A stretch of DNA of 64,000 nt from Fredinandcohnia humi (GCF_001439915.1 NZ_LMBW01000003.1:214872-278871), one strand, 5' to 3'. Shown: positions 35,073 to 44,427, counted from the first letter of the stretch. The notes: generated by a model not told the origin, from the letters alone. Numbers and translations: made by a program.

Positions 35073-36451
35073 GATAATCTTTCTCCTTTGGTTGTATTCC
35101 CTTCATTTGTTACTTTTAAATATAAATATGCAATTAATATGGCCAAATATATACTTACTGCAGGAGCATATAGAACATGACCAGCAGTATAGGCGATTCC
35201 AAGGCCTAATAAAATTCCACAACTGACTAATACTATTTCTAATGTAAAAAAGGTTTTAAAATTAAATAATATTCTAATGATCGTTTTAACTAAAAAATAT
35301 AGTAATGACAATAGGTATATAAGGAATCCAATTATTCCAAATGCAAAAAATAAATCATGGAAGTCCATTTCAATTAATTTAATGTAATCTGTATAATTAC
35401 CTGCATATCCCATCCCTAACATTTTTTGTGTAATGGGTGCTTTTGCAAAATAATCCTCAAATTGCTCTAAATATTCTCCTCTGCCGCTTAAAACTAGATT
35501 TTCAATTTGTTTATCATTTAGCTTATTTTTGTTTTTGTGTGCTTTCTTTTGCTCTTCCTTCGAGTGCTCACTTTGCTGATGATCCGTATCAACTAATGAC
35601 AAGTGAATGTTCATATTTTTTGCTACAGGTGAAAAGGGTGTATAAAGTGCAAACCCTAATAAAACGATGATGTTCACCACAATATTGATTTTATGAACGG
35701 TTTCTTTTTTTCTTATTTTTTCAATGATGAGCATGGCTAAGCTAAATACGATTGTAATGAAAACAGAACCGAAACCAACCTTTGTCCCAATCGCCATTAA
35801 TCCGTAAATGAGTAAAATAGTTGGAATCCAATAGAAAACCGTCTTTATCGAATGTGTGTTTCTTAGAGCATATAAAAGTACAATAGGGAAACAGATTGAC
35901 ATTACCGCTCCTAGTTCATTTCCGGCATAAAACCAACCAACATGACCAACTTTGTTATAGGTATAGCTACTGAAAGCAGTATTGGTTAGGGCGGCAATTA
36001 CCATTGTTACACCAACAATTGTCATTGAATACACAATGTACTTCTGGACTTGTAATTCCCAATTCCCTTCATTTTTTAGTTTTCTAAACACATAAAGATA
36101 ACTAAAGAAGATTAGGACAAAGTACACAGCTTTTAAAATAAATTTAATTTCATCAACTAGGTCAATAGGGGATTTTACTAGCAAATTATTCACGAGACCA
36201 AGGATTAGAAAAAGACCCAAGATTAAAATGTAAATGACGGTCATTTTTTTCTTTGAATTTGTTATGAAAAATATATAAAATACTCCAACTGCCATCATGA
36301 AAAAGCGAATGAATACACCTGCTGTAAACTCCGATTCAAACTTTGTAACAGCAAGGGAAGTGATTAAATCGATAATAGGTTGAACAATAATAAAAACTAA
36401 AAAGATTGTCTCAAAAAGGTTATTGCTACTATCATTTCTTTTTACTAACAT
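35069..36451 (-). CDS. O-antigen ligase/Wzy-family membrane polymerase
   Basis: 460 residues with 10-12 membrane helices and a large extracytoplasmic loop (about 280-360) rich in K/E/H/N, followed by [32 protein letters not shown], a block seen in O-antigen ligase-type proteins (PF04932; Wzy_C). The sequence [20 protein letters not shown] near 170 is also family-like. It would polymerise exported lipid-linked repeat units, probably those flipped by the protein at 30669. First gene of the minus-strand set. Confidence 0.8.
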   Translation of the reverse strand: MLVKRNDSSNNLFETIFLVFIIVQPIIDLITSLAVTKFESEFTAGVFIRFFMMAVGVFYIFFITNSKKKMTVIYILILGLFLILGLVNNLLVKSPIDLVDEIKFILKAVYFVLIFFSYLYVFRKLKNEGNWELQVQKYIVYSMTIVGVTMVIAALTNTAFSSYTYNKVGHVGWFYAGNELGAVMSICFPIVLLYALRNTHSIKTVFYWIPTILLIYGLMAIGTKVGFGSVFITIVFSLAMLIIEKIRKKETVHKINIVVNIIVLLGFALYTPFSPVAKNMNIHLSLVDTDHQQSEHSKEEQKKAHKNKNKLNDKQIENLVLSGRGEYLEQFEDYFAKAPITQKMLGMGYAGNYTDYIKLIEMDFHDLFFAFGIIGFLIYLLSLLYFLVKTIIRILFNFKTFFTLEIVLVSCGILLGLGIAYTAGHVLYAPAVSIYLAILIAYLYLKVTNEGNTTKGERLS

Positions 36452-36906
36452 TTAGGAAAACCTCACTCACGTAATTTAAATCATACTTAGTATAGAATAC
36501 AACATTTCAAAATATGGGTAAATGAATATCTCTAAACCATCGTGGTATTCCGTACAGAATTGAATTAAAAACTGTCTAATTGTTATATTTATGTGAATCC
36601 AAACTTAGTATTTGTGGCACTAGGATTTCCTAAACAGGAACAATGGATTTTCAGGATTGCAAATAAATTCCACACGGGATTTTTTCTGGAGATTGCTGAA
36701 GGCTATGGTGTCCTAGTTGATGAAGTTTGAAAAATGAATTCCATAAATGTTGGTTTTTTTACAAAAAACGTGTAGAATATAGCAGAGTTTGCAATTTATT
36801 TGTAGATAAATGAAGAATGACGGTTAGACCGTTGAGGTTTTGACGATTTTAAACATATATATAATAAATTTTATCTAATGATGTTAGTAAAAGGGGGTAA
36901 AAGTAG
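36452..36906 (+). other. 455-bp intergenic region with a broken tagA-like fragment
   Basis: Sits between divergent operons. It holds a 46-codon pseudogene (36593-36730) and upstream AT-rich DNA with TTGACG at 36840 and TATAAT at 36860, whose 14-base spacing is too short for a good promoter. No further gene seen. Confidence 0.65.
36593..36730 (+). pseudogene. Remnant of a WecG/TagA/CpsF-family glycosyltransferase
   Basis: A 46-codon frame reads NPNLVFVALGFPKQEQWIF.. ANKFHTGFFLEIAEGYGVLVDEV and stops. This matches the C-terminal third of the intact family member at 39955 (PDLIFVALGVPKQEKWIYE..), including the VALGxPKQExW core. The catalytic N-terminal part and the last 30 residues are absent. 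It is a gene fragment left by deletion or recombination. Confidence 0.85.
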
Positions 36907-37593
36907 GTGGCCAAAGTCTTAGTAATAATCCCTGCCTATAACGAAGAAGAATCGATTTATCAAACAGTTACTCAGTTAAAGAAATCTTCTGATTTTGATT
37001 ATATTGTTATCAACGATGGATCCACAGATCGCACTTTAGAAATTTTAAAAAATAATAACTTCAATTATTTAAATTTGCCTCTGAATTTAGGTATTGGGGG
37101 GGCTATGCAAACTGGTTATAAATATGCTTGGCGAAACAGTTATGATTTTGCAATACAGTTAGATGCAGATGGCCAACATGACCCTAAAGACCTTAAGCTT
37201 TTAATAAATGAAATTTTACATTCGAACCATGATATGATTATCGGGTCGCGTTTTGTTGAAAAAAGTGGATATAGCGGCAGTAAAATTAGACGCTTTGGAA
37301 TATATTATTTCTATTATATGTTAAGGGTATTAGTGGGGATAAAGGTAACAGACCCAACCTCTGGATACCGCATCGTAAATCGAAATTTAATCAAAGAGTT
37401 TGCTATGAGATATCCAGTTGATTATCCAGAAGTGGAAGTCTTGGTTGACCTAACCAAGAAAAAATATAAGGTCAAGGAAATTAAAGTTGAAATGAAAGAA
37501 AGACAAGGTGGAATTTCTTCGATCACACCTCTTAAATCGATTTATTATATGACCAAGGTGTCTATATTTTCACTTATTCGTAGAGTTTTTTAG
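36907..37593 (+). CDS. Glycosyltransferase family 2, DPM1/GtrB-like
   Basis: 228 residues of a GT-A fold without C-terminal helices: KVLVIIPAYNEEESIYQTV, YIVINDGSTDRTLEIL, QLDADGQHDPKDLKLLI (DxD near 82) and GSRFVEKSGYSGSKIRRFG. Such enzymes load a sugar onto polyprenyl phosphate. The following DUF2304, GT-C and small carrier genes fit a three-component glycosylation pathway. Start GTG with AAGTAGG upstream is modest; no alternative is better. Confidence 0.88.
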   Translation: MAKVLVIIPAYNEEESIYQTVTQLKKSSDFDYIVINDGSTDRTLEILKNNNFNYLNLPLNLGIGGAMQTGYKYAWRNSYDFAIQLDADGQHDPKDLKLLINEILHSNHDMIIGSRFVEKSGYSGSKIRRFGIYYFYYMLRVLVGIKVTDPTSGYRIVNRNLIKEFAMRYPVDYPEVEVLVDLTKKKYKVKEIKVEMKERQGGISSITPLKSIYYMTKVSIFSLIRRVF

Positions 37594-37604
37594 GGGGGAA
37601 AAGA

Positions 37605-37988
37605 ATGGCAGTTCAAATTATCTCAATTATTGCTTCGGTTTTATTCATAATCCAAGTAATGTTCTTTACAAGTAAGAATAAATTGAAGGACCAACAGGCA
37701 TTTTTTTGGTTAGTCGTAGCTTCCATAGGATTTATAATAGCCTTGATACTTCCGTCAATAAATCGTTTTGCCACGCTAATTGGCGTTTCTTATATGCCGA
37801 CTTTTATATATTTATTAGCTTTCCTTGTCATATTAAGTATTTTACTTTATCAAACGACTCTCCTTTCAGATAGTCAAGAAAAAATTAAAAATATTGTACA
37901 AGAATTGGCATTTCAGAAAAAAGAAATTGAGGAGTATAAAGCCGAACTTAGTAACTCTGATAAAGGTAAGAGTAACTACAGAGGTTGA
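37605..37988 (+). CDS. DUF2304-type small membrane protein
   Basis: 127 residues: helices at about 4-20, 32-50 and 62-83, then a charged coiled-coil tail (QEKIKNIVQELAFQKKEIEEYKAEL). The pattern WLVVASIGFIIALIL is typical of DUF2304 proteins, which are often encoded beside DPM1-like GT2 genes. Function unknown; it may act as a membrane anchor or partner of that enzyme. GGGG lies 7 bases before the ATG, 11 bases after the GT2 stop. Confidence 0.75.
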   Translation: MAVQIISIIASVLFIIQVMFFTSKNKLKDQQAFFWLVVASIGFIIALILPSINRFATLIGVSYMPTFIYLLAFLVILSILLYQTTLLSDSQEKIKNIVQELAFQKKEIEEYKAELSNSDKGKSNYRG

Positions 37989-38023
37989 AATACGTATTAG
38001 TTTTAAAAAGGGGCATAGGTTAG

Positions 38024-39298
38024 ATGAATGAAAAATTTAAAATATCTTCAATAGTAAAAGAACGAAATCTTATTTTCTTTATACTATTAATCGGTTTTTT
38101 TCTTAGGGCTTTAGCTCTTTATAAGTATGGTCTTAATCTTTCCTTAAATAGTGACGATTCCGGATATACAAGAAGCGCAATGGTAATGTTGGAAAAGTAT
38201 ATGCTTATATATCATGATCCTAACGCACCAACCGTTCACATAATGCCCGGCCAGACGCTTTTATTAGCTTTTGTTTTTTTAATTTTTGGACAGGGTGATT
38301 TAGGTATATACGCTGCAAAGTTTGTGATGATTTTGTTTGGATTGTCTAGTATTTTCGGAATTTATTTGGTTGGGAAACATATTTTGAACAGAAAAGCGGG
38401 TCTTATCGCAGCATTTCTCTTAGCAGTATTTATTCCACAAATATTAACGGACAATCTCTTACTTACTGAGTCGCCTTATACTGCATTTTCAATTTATTTA
38501 ATTTATTTTTCATTAAGACTAGCTGAAAGTAAAAAGATGGTTGATTTTTATTTGTTAATGCTGTTCTATTTTCTTTCAATTTATTTTAGACCAACTATTG
38601 CCCTTTTTCCAATCGTATTATTAGTATATTTACTATTTAAGAAATATCCAATTAAATTAGCGGTCAAGCAATTCTCTATTGCATTCATATTACTATTACT
38701 TGTCTTGGGGCCTTGGTGGGTTAGAAATTACATACATTTCGATACATTTATTCCACTTACCGGTGGTTCCGGTAACCCCCTTTTATTGGGAACCTTTCAA
38801 GGGGGAGGATTTCCTTTCGATGAAACATACGATGAAATTTTAGAAAGAATAGACAAGGCTCATCCTAATGCTGATGCCCTCGAAGAAATGAAATATCAAG
38901 AGGAAGTGGCTAGGGAAAGACTAGTGCAGTGGTGGGATAATGATAAAAAGGCTTTTATTTATTCCTTTGCTATCCTAAAACCGAAAATCTTTTGGGGAAC
39001 CCAATTTTATTGGATTGAAATATTTGGTATAAAGGGTGAATGGATAAATAAAATAAGCCAATTAATTCTACTGGCTTCTGCAGTGGGAATTCTAATATCC
39101 TTTATACTTAGCAGATCAAGGTGGAAAGAGTTTGTTTTCTTAGGTCTTTTTATATTGTACTTTACGTATGTGAATTGTTTTTATTTTGCATATGACCGAT
39201 ACAATCTCCCTTTGATGCCAATTATATTCTTATTTATTGGTTTTGGAATTAGTTCAATAATGAATATTGGAAAAACAAACAAACTGGAAAAAAGTTAG
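38024..39298 (+). CDS. GT-C glycosyltransferase, family 39-like (ArnT/PMT type)
   Basis: 424 residues with about 10 membrane helices. The first loop has LNSDDSGYTRSAMVMLEKYMLIYHD with an acidic pair at the catalytic position of GT39/GT83 enzymes; AGLIAAFLLAVFIPQILTDNLLLTESPYTAFSIYLIY follows. It would transfer a sugar from polyprenyl phosphate to an acceptor on the outer face. The acceptor is probably a teichoic acid or polysaccharide, since no secreted glycoprotein candidate is adjacent. Confidence 0.8.
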   Translation: MNEKFKISSIVKERNLIFFILLIGFFLRALALYKYGLNLSLNSDDSGYTRSAMVMLEKYMLIYHDPNAPTVHIMPGQTLLLAFVFLIFGQGDLGIYAAKFVMILFGLSSIFGIYLVGKHILNRKAGLIAAFLLAVFIPQILTDNLLLTESPYTAFSIYLIYFSLRLAESKKMVDFYLLMLFYFLSIYFRPTIALFPIVLLVYLLFKKYPIKLAVKQFSIAFILLLLVLGPWWVRNYIHFDTFIPLTGGSGNPLLLGTFQGGGFPFDETYDEILERIDKAHPNADALEEMKYQEEVARERLVQWWDNDKKAFIYSFAILKPKIFWGTQFYWIEIFGIKGEWINKISQLILLASAVGILISFILSRSRWKEFVFLGLFILYFTYVNCFYFAYDRYNLPLMPIIFLFIGFGISSIMNIGKTNKLEKS

Positions 39299-39310
39299 TG
39301 TTTTACACGT

Positions 39311-39360
39311 AAGAGGTTTCCGATGGGCAATAATTTGTGCTGTCGGACAACCTCTTTTTC
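39311..39360 (+). terminator. Terminator after the GT-C gene
   Basis: AAGAGGTTtCCGA and TCGGacAACCTCTT pair with a loop of about 19 bases, followed by TTTCTGTG. Confidence 0.75.
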
Positions 39361-39537
39361 TGTGTTGGTTTGGTACTAAGGGTTGAGAATAATTCAGACT
39401 ATAATTTCGACATAAATAATAATATATAATGATTTTGATTTTACTGCTACATGATCCTAACCTCTATGTCTTTTTAAATAGTATTAAATAATATATAATA
39501 AACAATGGAAAAAACTATATTAATGAGGGACTATTAT

Positions 39538-39903
39538 ATGAGTATAACTAATTTTTTATTAATTTTAATAAACACCATTATTTTAGTTTCAGGTCAGTTT
39601 ATGTGGAAGTTTGGTTTGCAGAATAAGCCAGCGGTTTTTGATTCTTTTACTTCAATTGTTAAGTTGTTTCTTTCTCCATTTATTATTGGCGGATTATCAC
39701 TGTATGGTTTAGCAACAGTATTATGGCTGTTTATCCTAACGAAGGTTCCATTAAGTGTTGCTTATCCAATTCAAAGTATTGCATATATACTGGCAATCGT
39801 AGGTGCGTATTTTATATTTAATGAACCAATTACAATCTGGAAGATTGTCGGTTGTTTATTTATTATGATTGGCGTTTCTTTTATTGGTTTTTCACCAAAA
39901 TAA
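39538..39903 (+). CDS. Small four-helix EamA/SMR-type carrier (ArnE-like)
   Basis: 121 residues, four hydrophobic segments. Late motifs LSVAYPIQSIAYILAIVGAYFIFNEPITIWKIVGCLFIMIGVSFIG are typical of SMR/ArnE-ArnF carriers, which flip polyprenyl-phosphate sugars. An ATG at 39505 is in frame, but GAGGGA at 39525-39530 is spaced correctly only for the ATG at 39538. It probably supplies the flippase step between the GT2 at 36907 and the GT-C at 38024. Confidence 0.8.
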   Translation: MSITNFLLILINTIILVSGQFMWKFGLQNKPAVFDSFTSIVKLFLSPFIIGGLSLYGLATVLWLFILTKVPLSVAYPIQSIAYILAIVGAYFIFNEPITIWKIVGCLFIMIGVSFIGFSPK

Positions 39904-39954
39904 CGCTATAGATTACTGTATGTTTAATGAATTGATTTAGTAAGGAGTAGAAAT

Positions 39955-40692
39955 ATGAGTAAGAATACTGATACGGTTAACATTCTTGGTGTCAACTTTA
40001 TTAAAAGTGATAAAAATTCCTTGATGCAGGTTTTAACAAGTCGGATAGACTCAGAAAATAAAACATTTTTAGTTACTGCTAATCCGGAAATAGTCATGCA
40101 TGCAATAGAAAAAGAGGAATATTTTACTATCTTAGAAAATGCGGATTTTATAGTACCAGATGGAATTGGAATTATTAAAGCTGCAGCGATTTTGAATAAC
40201 CCATTACCAGAAAGAATTGCAGGGTATGACTTAATGGTGGACCTTTTACAGGTGGCAAATCATAAATGTTTAAAGATCTATCTCCTTGGTGCTGAGGAAA
40301 ATGTACTTTCAAGGGCTATTGATCAGATTAGGAGCCGTTTTCCTAATATTAATATCGTAGGGCATCAGAATGGTTATTTTGATTGGGAGTCAAATAGCAT
40401 ATCTGAACAGATTTCTAAAGTAAAACCGGACTTGATATTTGTTGCTTTAGGAGTCCCGAAACAAGAAAAGTGGATATATGAGAATATTCATAAATTTGAT
40501 AAAGGTTTATTTATGGGTGTTGGCGGTAGTTTTGATGTATTGGCAGGTAATGTAAAACGCGCTCCACTTGTTTGGCAAAAAATGAATCTTGAATGGTTAT
40601 ATCGTCTTATCAAACAACCTTGGAGATGGAAAAGAATGATGGCTATACCTAGGTTTGTTACAAAGGTTATTTCACAGAAAAATAGGGGATAG
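39955..40692 (+). CDS. tagA: WecG/TagA/CpsF-family N-acetylmannosaminyltransferase
   Basis: Adds ManNAc from UDP-ManNAc to GlcNAc-PP-undecaprenol, the committed step of wall teichoic acid-type linkage units. 245 residues with TVNILGVNFIKSD, TANPEIVMHA (Thr/Asn near active site), ADFIVPDGIGIIKAA (catalytic Asp) and DLIFVALGVPKQEKWIYE. Its donor is made by MnaA (24654) and its acceptor by TagO (42195). AAGGAG lies 8 bases before the ATG. Could belong to another polymer using the same linkage, for instance a Wzy-type polysaccharide. Confidence 0.9.
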   Translation: MSKNTDTVNILGVNFIKSDKNSLMQVLTSRIDSENKTFLVTANPEIVMHAIEKEEYFTILENADFIVPDGIGIIKAAAILNNPLPERIAGYDLMVDLLQVANHKCLKIYLLGAEENVLSRAIDQIRSRFPNINIVGHQNGYFDWESNSISEQISKVKPDLIFVALGVPKQEKWIYENIHKFDKGLFMGVGGSFDVLAGNVKRAPLVWQKMNLEWLYRLIKQPWRWKRMMAIPRFVTKVISQKNRG

Positions 40693-40716
40693 AATTAATT
40701 TAAAGGAGTTTATGAA

Positions 40717-41820
40717 ATGAAGGTTCTTCACCTTAATGCAGGCGCTGAAACAGGGGGAGGGATGATACATATCTTATCCCTTCTTAACAACCTGAATAGA
40801 GATGAGTTTGTTCTGGGTGTGTTTGAAAAAGGGGTAATGTATGAAAGGGCTAAGGAATTAGGAATACAGGTTCAGTTATTTCAGCAATCTAGTAGATACG
40901 ATTTATCTATTTTTAACCAAATAATTAAGTATATAAATGAAAATAAGGTAGATATTGTTCATACACATGGTGCTAGAGCTAATTTATATGCTTTTATTAT
41001 GAAGGGATTTACAAAGTGTAAATGGGTTACTACAATACATAGCGATCCTAGAGATGATTTTTTAAATGGTGGGATAAAGGGAACCATTTTTACAAAATTA
41101 CATTTTCTTTCATTAAAAAGAATGGACCACTTTTTCGCCATTTCAAACCGTTTTAAAGAAATGCTTGTATCCTTTGGGGTTAGGAGTGACCTAATTACAA
41201 CCATTTATAATGGTATTGATTTTAAAATACCAAACCAAGCTCCTATTTCGAGAAAAGAGTTAGGTTTGGAAGATACTGATTTTGTTGTAATAATGATTGC
41301 TCGTTTACATCCTGTAAAAGGTCATAACATCGCATTTAAGGCAATACAAAGACTTAGAAGTGACTATCCCTTTATAAGATTATTGTTAGTCGGTGATGGT
41401 CCCATTAAGGATGAACTTAAAGAAAAAGTAGACGAATTAGGAATACAAAGTAATGTGTTGTTTTTAGGTCACCGGGATAATATACATAGCTTGTTGTCTA
41501 TTGCAGATGTAGAAATTCTCACTTCCCTTAGTGAAAGTTTTCCTCTCGTAATCTTGGAGGCTGCGCGTGCGAAAGTTCCTGTTATTTCTACAGATGTAGG
41601 TGGTGTAAGGGATCTAATAACGGATGCTTCTTTAGGAAGAGTTGTTCCCGTCAATGATGATAATTCCTTAGTCGAAGCATTAGGGGATTATATTTTATTA
41701 AAAAGTAATGATGACCTACAGCAATTAGGTGAATCTTTATTTAAAAAGGCTAGTAGACTGTACTCGCTTGAAAGGTTCAGTGAAAGCATTTATGAATCTT
41801 ATAAAAAAATTCTAACTTAA
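40717..41820 (+). CDS. Glycosyltransferase family 4
   Basis: GT-B enzyme of 367 residues: KVLHLNAGAETGGGMIHILSLLNNL, DIVHTHGARANLYAFIMK near 82, VVIMIARLHPVKGHNIAFKAIQRL near 190, LLVGDGPIKDELK and the nucleotide-sugar block SLSESFPLVILEAARAKVPVISTDVGGVRDLI near 269. It follows tagA with a 24-base gap and AAAGGAG, so it likely extends the same linkage unit or repeat. A strong terminator follows. Confidence 0.88.
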   Translation: MKVLHLNAGAETGGGMIHILSLLNNLNRDEFVLGVFEKGVMYERAKELGIQVQLFQQSSRYDLSIFNQIIKYINENKVDIVHTHGARANLYAFIMKGFTKCKWVTTIHSDPRDDFLNGGIKGTIFTKLHFLSLKRMDHFFAISNRFKEMLVSFGVRSDLITTIYNGIDFKIPNQAPISRKELGLEDTDFVVIMIARLHPVKGHNIAFKAIQRLRSDYPFIRLLLVGDGPIKDELKEKVDELGIQSNVLFLGHRDNIHSLLSIADVEILTSLSESFPLVILEAARAKVPVISTDVGGVRDLITDASLGRVVPVNDDNSLVEALGDYILLKSNDDLQQLGESLFKKASRLYSLERFSESIYESYKKILT

Positions 41821-41913
41821 TTCCGACGTTGGCTTAGTTACAAAAATAATATAATTTAAACAAATGTTAAACAACTAATCAGACGCGATTGTTGGAATAG
41901 TATGAATTTAACC

Positions 41914-41975
41914 GAAAACCTTTAACTAATAATGTTTTAGTACCTTGAACATTATGATGGTAAAGGTTTTTTTTT
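41914..41975 (+). terminator. Terminator after the tagA-GT4 operon
   Basis: AAAACCTTTA at 41916-41925 pairs with TAAAGGTTTT at 41961-41970, with an inner stem AATAATGTT/AACATTAT and a run of nine T. Confidence 0.9.
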
Positions 41976-42067
41976 GAAAAATGTGTAACATTTCTAAAAC
42001 AAAGTACGTCTAAATCTTGGAACCTATGTTTTCTTCACACATTCTCGTTCCCATCCCTATGGGTGTA

Positions 42068-42076
42068 TGATATAAT
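42068..42076 (+). promoter_or_regulatory. Extended -10 promoter upstream of tagO
   Basis: TGATATAAT matches the TGN-TATAAT extended -10 pattern of sigma-A promoters about 120 bases before the tagO start. No good -35 is present at 17 bases, which such promoters tolerate. Confidence 0.5.
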
Positions 42077-42194
42077 CCTAGTTAGGTTTGTAATACGAAA
42101 TCCGACAAAAAATGCGTGAAGAAAATAATTTAAATAAAAAGAAATTAAAATCATTCTTTAATGGATACAGTAAGGATGAGGAGGATATAATTCT

Positions 42195-43244
42195 ATGCTA
42201 TATATCGTATCGTTGATCTGTTTCATTACTTCTATCCTCATAACCCCATTTGTTATCAAGCTTGCAATCAAAATTGGGGCGACAGATCAACCGAATCATC
42301 GTAAAGTACATCAAAAAGTAATGCCCCGACTTGGTGGATTAGCAATTTTTCTTAGTTTTGTAATTGGATTCTTAATATTACAACCCGAAAGTGAATATAA
42401 ATGGCCAATCTTAATAGGCGCATTTATTATTATCATAACTGGGATATTAGATGACTTATTCGAATTATCCGCAAAGTGGAAGTTAATCGGTCAGGTGCTA
42501 GCTGCATTAGTCGTTATTTTTAGCGGTGTAGATGTTGAGATGGTTAACTTACCATTCGGTATTGGGCAGCTTCAGCTTGGATTTTTAACAATTCCACTCA
42601 CTATTATCTGGATAGTGGGTATTACGAATGCGATTAATTTAATTGACGGCCTAGATGGACTGGCCGCAGGTGTGTCTTCGATCGCGCTTATGACATTATC
42701 TGGAATGGCGATTATTATGGGTGACATATTCGTTGCCAGTATCGGTGTTCTCCTTTTATTCAGTACGTTAGGATTTTTAATTTATAATTTCCACCCAGCA
42801 AAGATCTTTATGGGTGATACAGGCGCATTATTTTTAGGTTATATGATTGGCGTATTATCCTTGTTAGGGTTCAAAAACGTTACATTAATTTCATTTATTG
42901 TCCCTGTCATTATTTTAGGTGTTCCCATTTCCGATACATTCTTTGCGATCATCCGTCGTATCGTCAATAGACAGCCATTATCGGCTCCAGACAAATCCCA
43001 TCTTCACCACTGTTTGTTGCGTTTAGGCTATGGCCACCGTAAAACAGTCTTAATGATTTACGGTATGAGTGCCATTTTTGGTCTAGCTGCAGTTGTTTTT
43101 TCCCAAGCAACTGTATGGGGATCACTTGTTGTAATTGTCGTATTATTAATCGGAATCGAACTGATTGTAGAAAAAATCGGCTTAGTCGGTAAAGAATATC
43201 GACCACTCCTTAATATGTTTAAAGTTCAACAAAGAATGAAATAG
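42195..43244 (+). CDS. tagO: Undecaprenyl-phosphate GlcNAc-1-phosphate transferase
   Basis: Starts wall teichoic acid-type and related polymers by placing GlcNAc-1-P on undecaprenyl phosphate. 349 residues, 10-11 helices, with DQPNHRKVHQKVMPRLGG near 32, ITGILDDLFELSAKWKL near 85, NAINLIDGLDGLAAG near 146 (catalytic Asp), KIFMGDTGALFLGYMIG near 200 and the HLHHCLLRLG block near 273. GAGGAGG lies 10 bases before the ATG. It serves TagA at 39955. A very stable hairpin follows. Confidence 0.95.
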   Translation: MLYIVSLICFITSILITPFVIKLAIKIGATDQPNHRKVHQKVMPRLGGLAIFLSFVIGFLILQPESEYKWPILIGAFIIIITGILDDLFELSAKWKLIGQVLAALVVIFSGVDVEMVNLPFGIGQLQLGFLTIPLTIIWIVGITNAINLIDGLDGLAAGVSSIALMTLSGMAIIMGDIFVASIGVLLLFSTLGFLIYNFHPAKIFMGDTGALFLGYMIGVLSLLGFKNVTLISFIVPVIILGVPISDTFFAIIRRIVNRQPLSAPDKSHLHHCLLRLGYGHRKTVLMIYGMSAIFGLAAVVFSQATVWGSLVVIVVLLIGIELIVEKIGLVGKEYRPLLNMFKVQQRMK

Positions 43245-43249
43245 AAACA

Positions 43250-43307
43250 GTCAGAGGCTGCCCGCAAAGTCATTGTGTCAAGACTTTGCGGGCAGCCTCT
43301 ATTTTAA
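43250..43307 (+). terminator. Terminator after tagO
   Basis: AGAGGCTGCCCGCAAAGTC and GACTTTGCGGGCAGCCTCT form a 19-bp perfect stem with a 10-base loop, then ATTTTAATTT. Confidence 0.93.
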
Positions 43308-43329
43308 TTTGGAAAGACAGGGAGAATAG

Positions 43330-43363
43330 AAAAAGCAAGAATGCATCGCGCATTCTTGCTTTT
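43330..43363. terminator. Bidirectional terminator at the tagO/LCP convergence
   Basis: AAAAGCAAGAATGC and GCATTCTTGCTTTT form a 14-bp stem with loop ATCGC and A/T tracts on both sides. It lies just after the minus-strand LCP stop at 43366. Confidence 0.9.
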
Positions 43364-43365
43364 GT

Positions 43366-44406
43366 TCAATTTGTCTTATATGTTAAATCTTCTTCTTGAT
43401 TGGTATTTGAATTATTAGTATCAATACGCTGTCCAGTTGGGGTGATTTCTAAATGCTCTTTTAATGTTTGAGATAATATTTTTAACTCTTTCTTATTCAC
43501 TTCATAATAATATGTTGGTGTCCATAAATCTGAACCTGCTAAAACATAAGATTCAATTTCAAGCTTTTGACCAGATGCTGCATAATCATATAAAGAAAGT
43601 AATTCTCCAAACTCAAAATTCATCGTAATATTTTCACCTAACGCATCAATTACACTTCCATACTTTGTGATTGATCCCACTGAAATGGCTTTATCAATAA
43701 TTCCCTTAATGACCAATTGTTGTCTTTTCCCGCGTTCAATGTCACTGTCAATTTTTCTTGTTCGTGCTAATGCTAGTGCTTGTTCACCATTTAGATGTTG
43801 GAACCCTTTTTCTAAGTGAATTGCATCTGGTCGATCCTTACTGTCCTGTTCGGAGAAGGATACAGGAACATCGACATCAATACCGTTAAGTGCTTGAACA
43901 ACATCAATAAAAGCTTCAAAGTTCATTTTTACAAAATAATCAACTGGTATATCGAATAATTCCTCAACAGTTTTTATTGTACCTTCGTCACCATAATAAT
44001 GTGCATGATTTATTTTATCTTCTTTCTTTTTATCAGGAATATAGACAAGAGAGTCTCGTGGGATACTTACCATTTTGACTGATTTCTGTTTTTCGTTAAG
44101 TGTTGCAAGGATTAAGGCGTCGGTACGTGTTGATTTCCCCATATTACGTGTTTCACTATCATCAATCCCCATGAAAAGGATGGAGATATTGTCATGCTTC
44201 GGGTCGACCTTTTCAACACGCTTTTCTGATTTTTCTCCGCGACTTAATTCAGTTTTTGAACCGGCAACAGCATTAGAAGCCTTGTTCACAAGATAGCCGC
44301 CATATAAAGCCACACCCGCGACAATTAATAATGATGGTATGAAAATATACCTAAGGACTCTTCTTTTACGTTTCTTTTTCTTTAAATGGTATCGATTATT
44401 TGCCAT
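43366..44406 (-). CDS. LytR-CpsA-Psr family ligase (TagU-like)
   Basis: Attaches undecaprenyl-linked polymers to peptidoglycan. A basic N-terminal tail (HLKKKKRKRRVLR) and one membrane helix (about 18-42) anchor it, and the extracellular domain has NISILFMGIDDSETRNMGKSTRTDALILATLN near residue 74 (Arg and Asp of the active site), VSIPRDSLVYIPD near 117, FQHLNGEQALALARTRKIDSDIERGKRQQ near 205. 346 residues. It is convergent to tagO and probably finishes the polymer begun by TagO and TagA. GGGGAGC before the ATG (minus strand). Confidence 0.92.
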   Translation of the reverse strand: MANNRYHLKKKKRKRRVLRYIFIPSLLIVAGVALYGGYLVNKASNAVAGSKTELSRGEKSEKRVEKVDPKHDNISILFMGIDDSETRNMGKSTRTDALILATLNEKQKSVKMVSIPRDSLVYIPDKKKEDKINHAHYYGDEGTIKTVEELFDIPVDYFVKMNFEAFIDVVQALNGIDVDVPVSFSEQDSKDRPDAIHLEKGFQHLNGEQALALARTRKIDSDIERGKRQQLVIKGIIDKAISVGSITKYGSVIDALGENITMNFEFGELLSLYDYAASGQKLEIESYVLAGSDLWTPTYYYEVNKKELKILSQTLKEHLEITPTGQRIDTNNSNTNQEEDLTYKTN

Positions 44407-44427
44407 GTTTTTGCTCCCCTAAATAAA

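Larger units (their letters stand above)
41821..42194 (+). other. 374-bp intergenic region upstream of tagO
   Basis: Contains the terminator of the preceding operon and an extended -10 promoter for tagO, both listed. The remainder shows no ORF with a credible start. Confidence 0.65.

Noticed and set aside
36840-36865. TTGACG and TATAAT as promoter of the GT2 operon
   Set aside because: Spacing is 14 bases, too short for a normal sigma-A promoter; the true promoter may be nearby but cannot be fixed.
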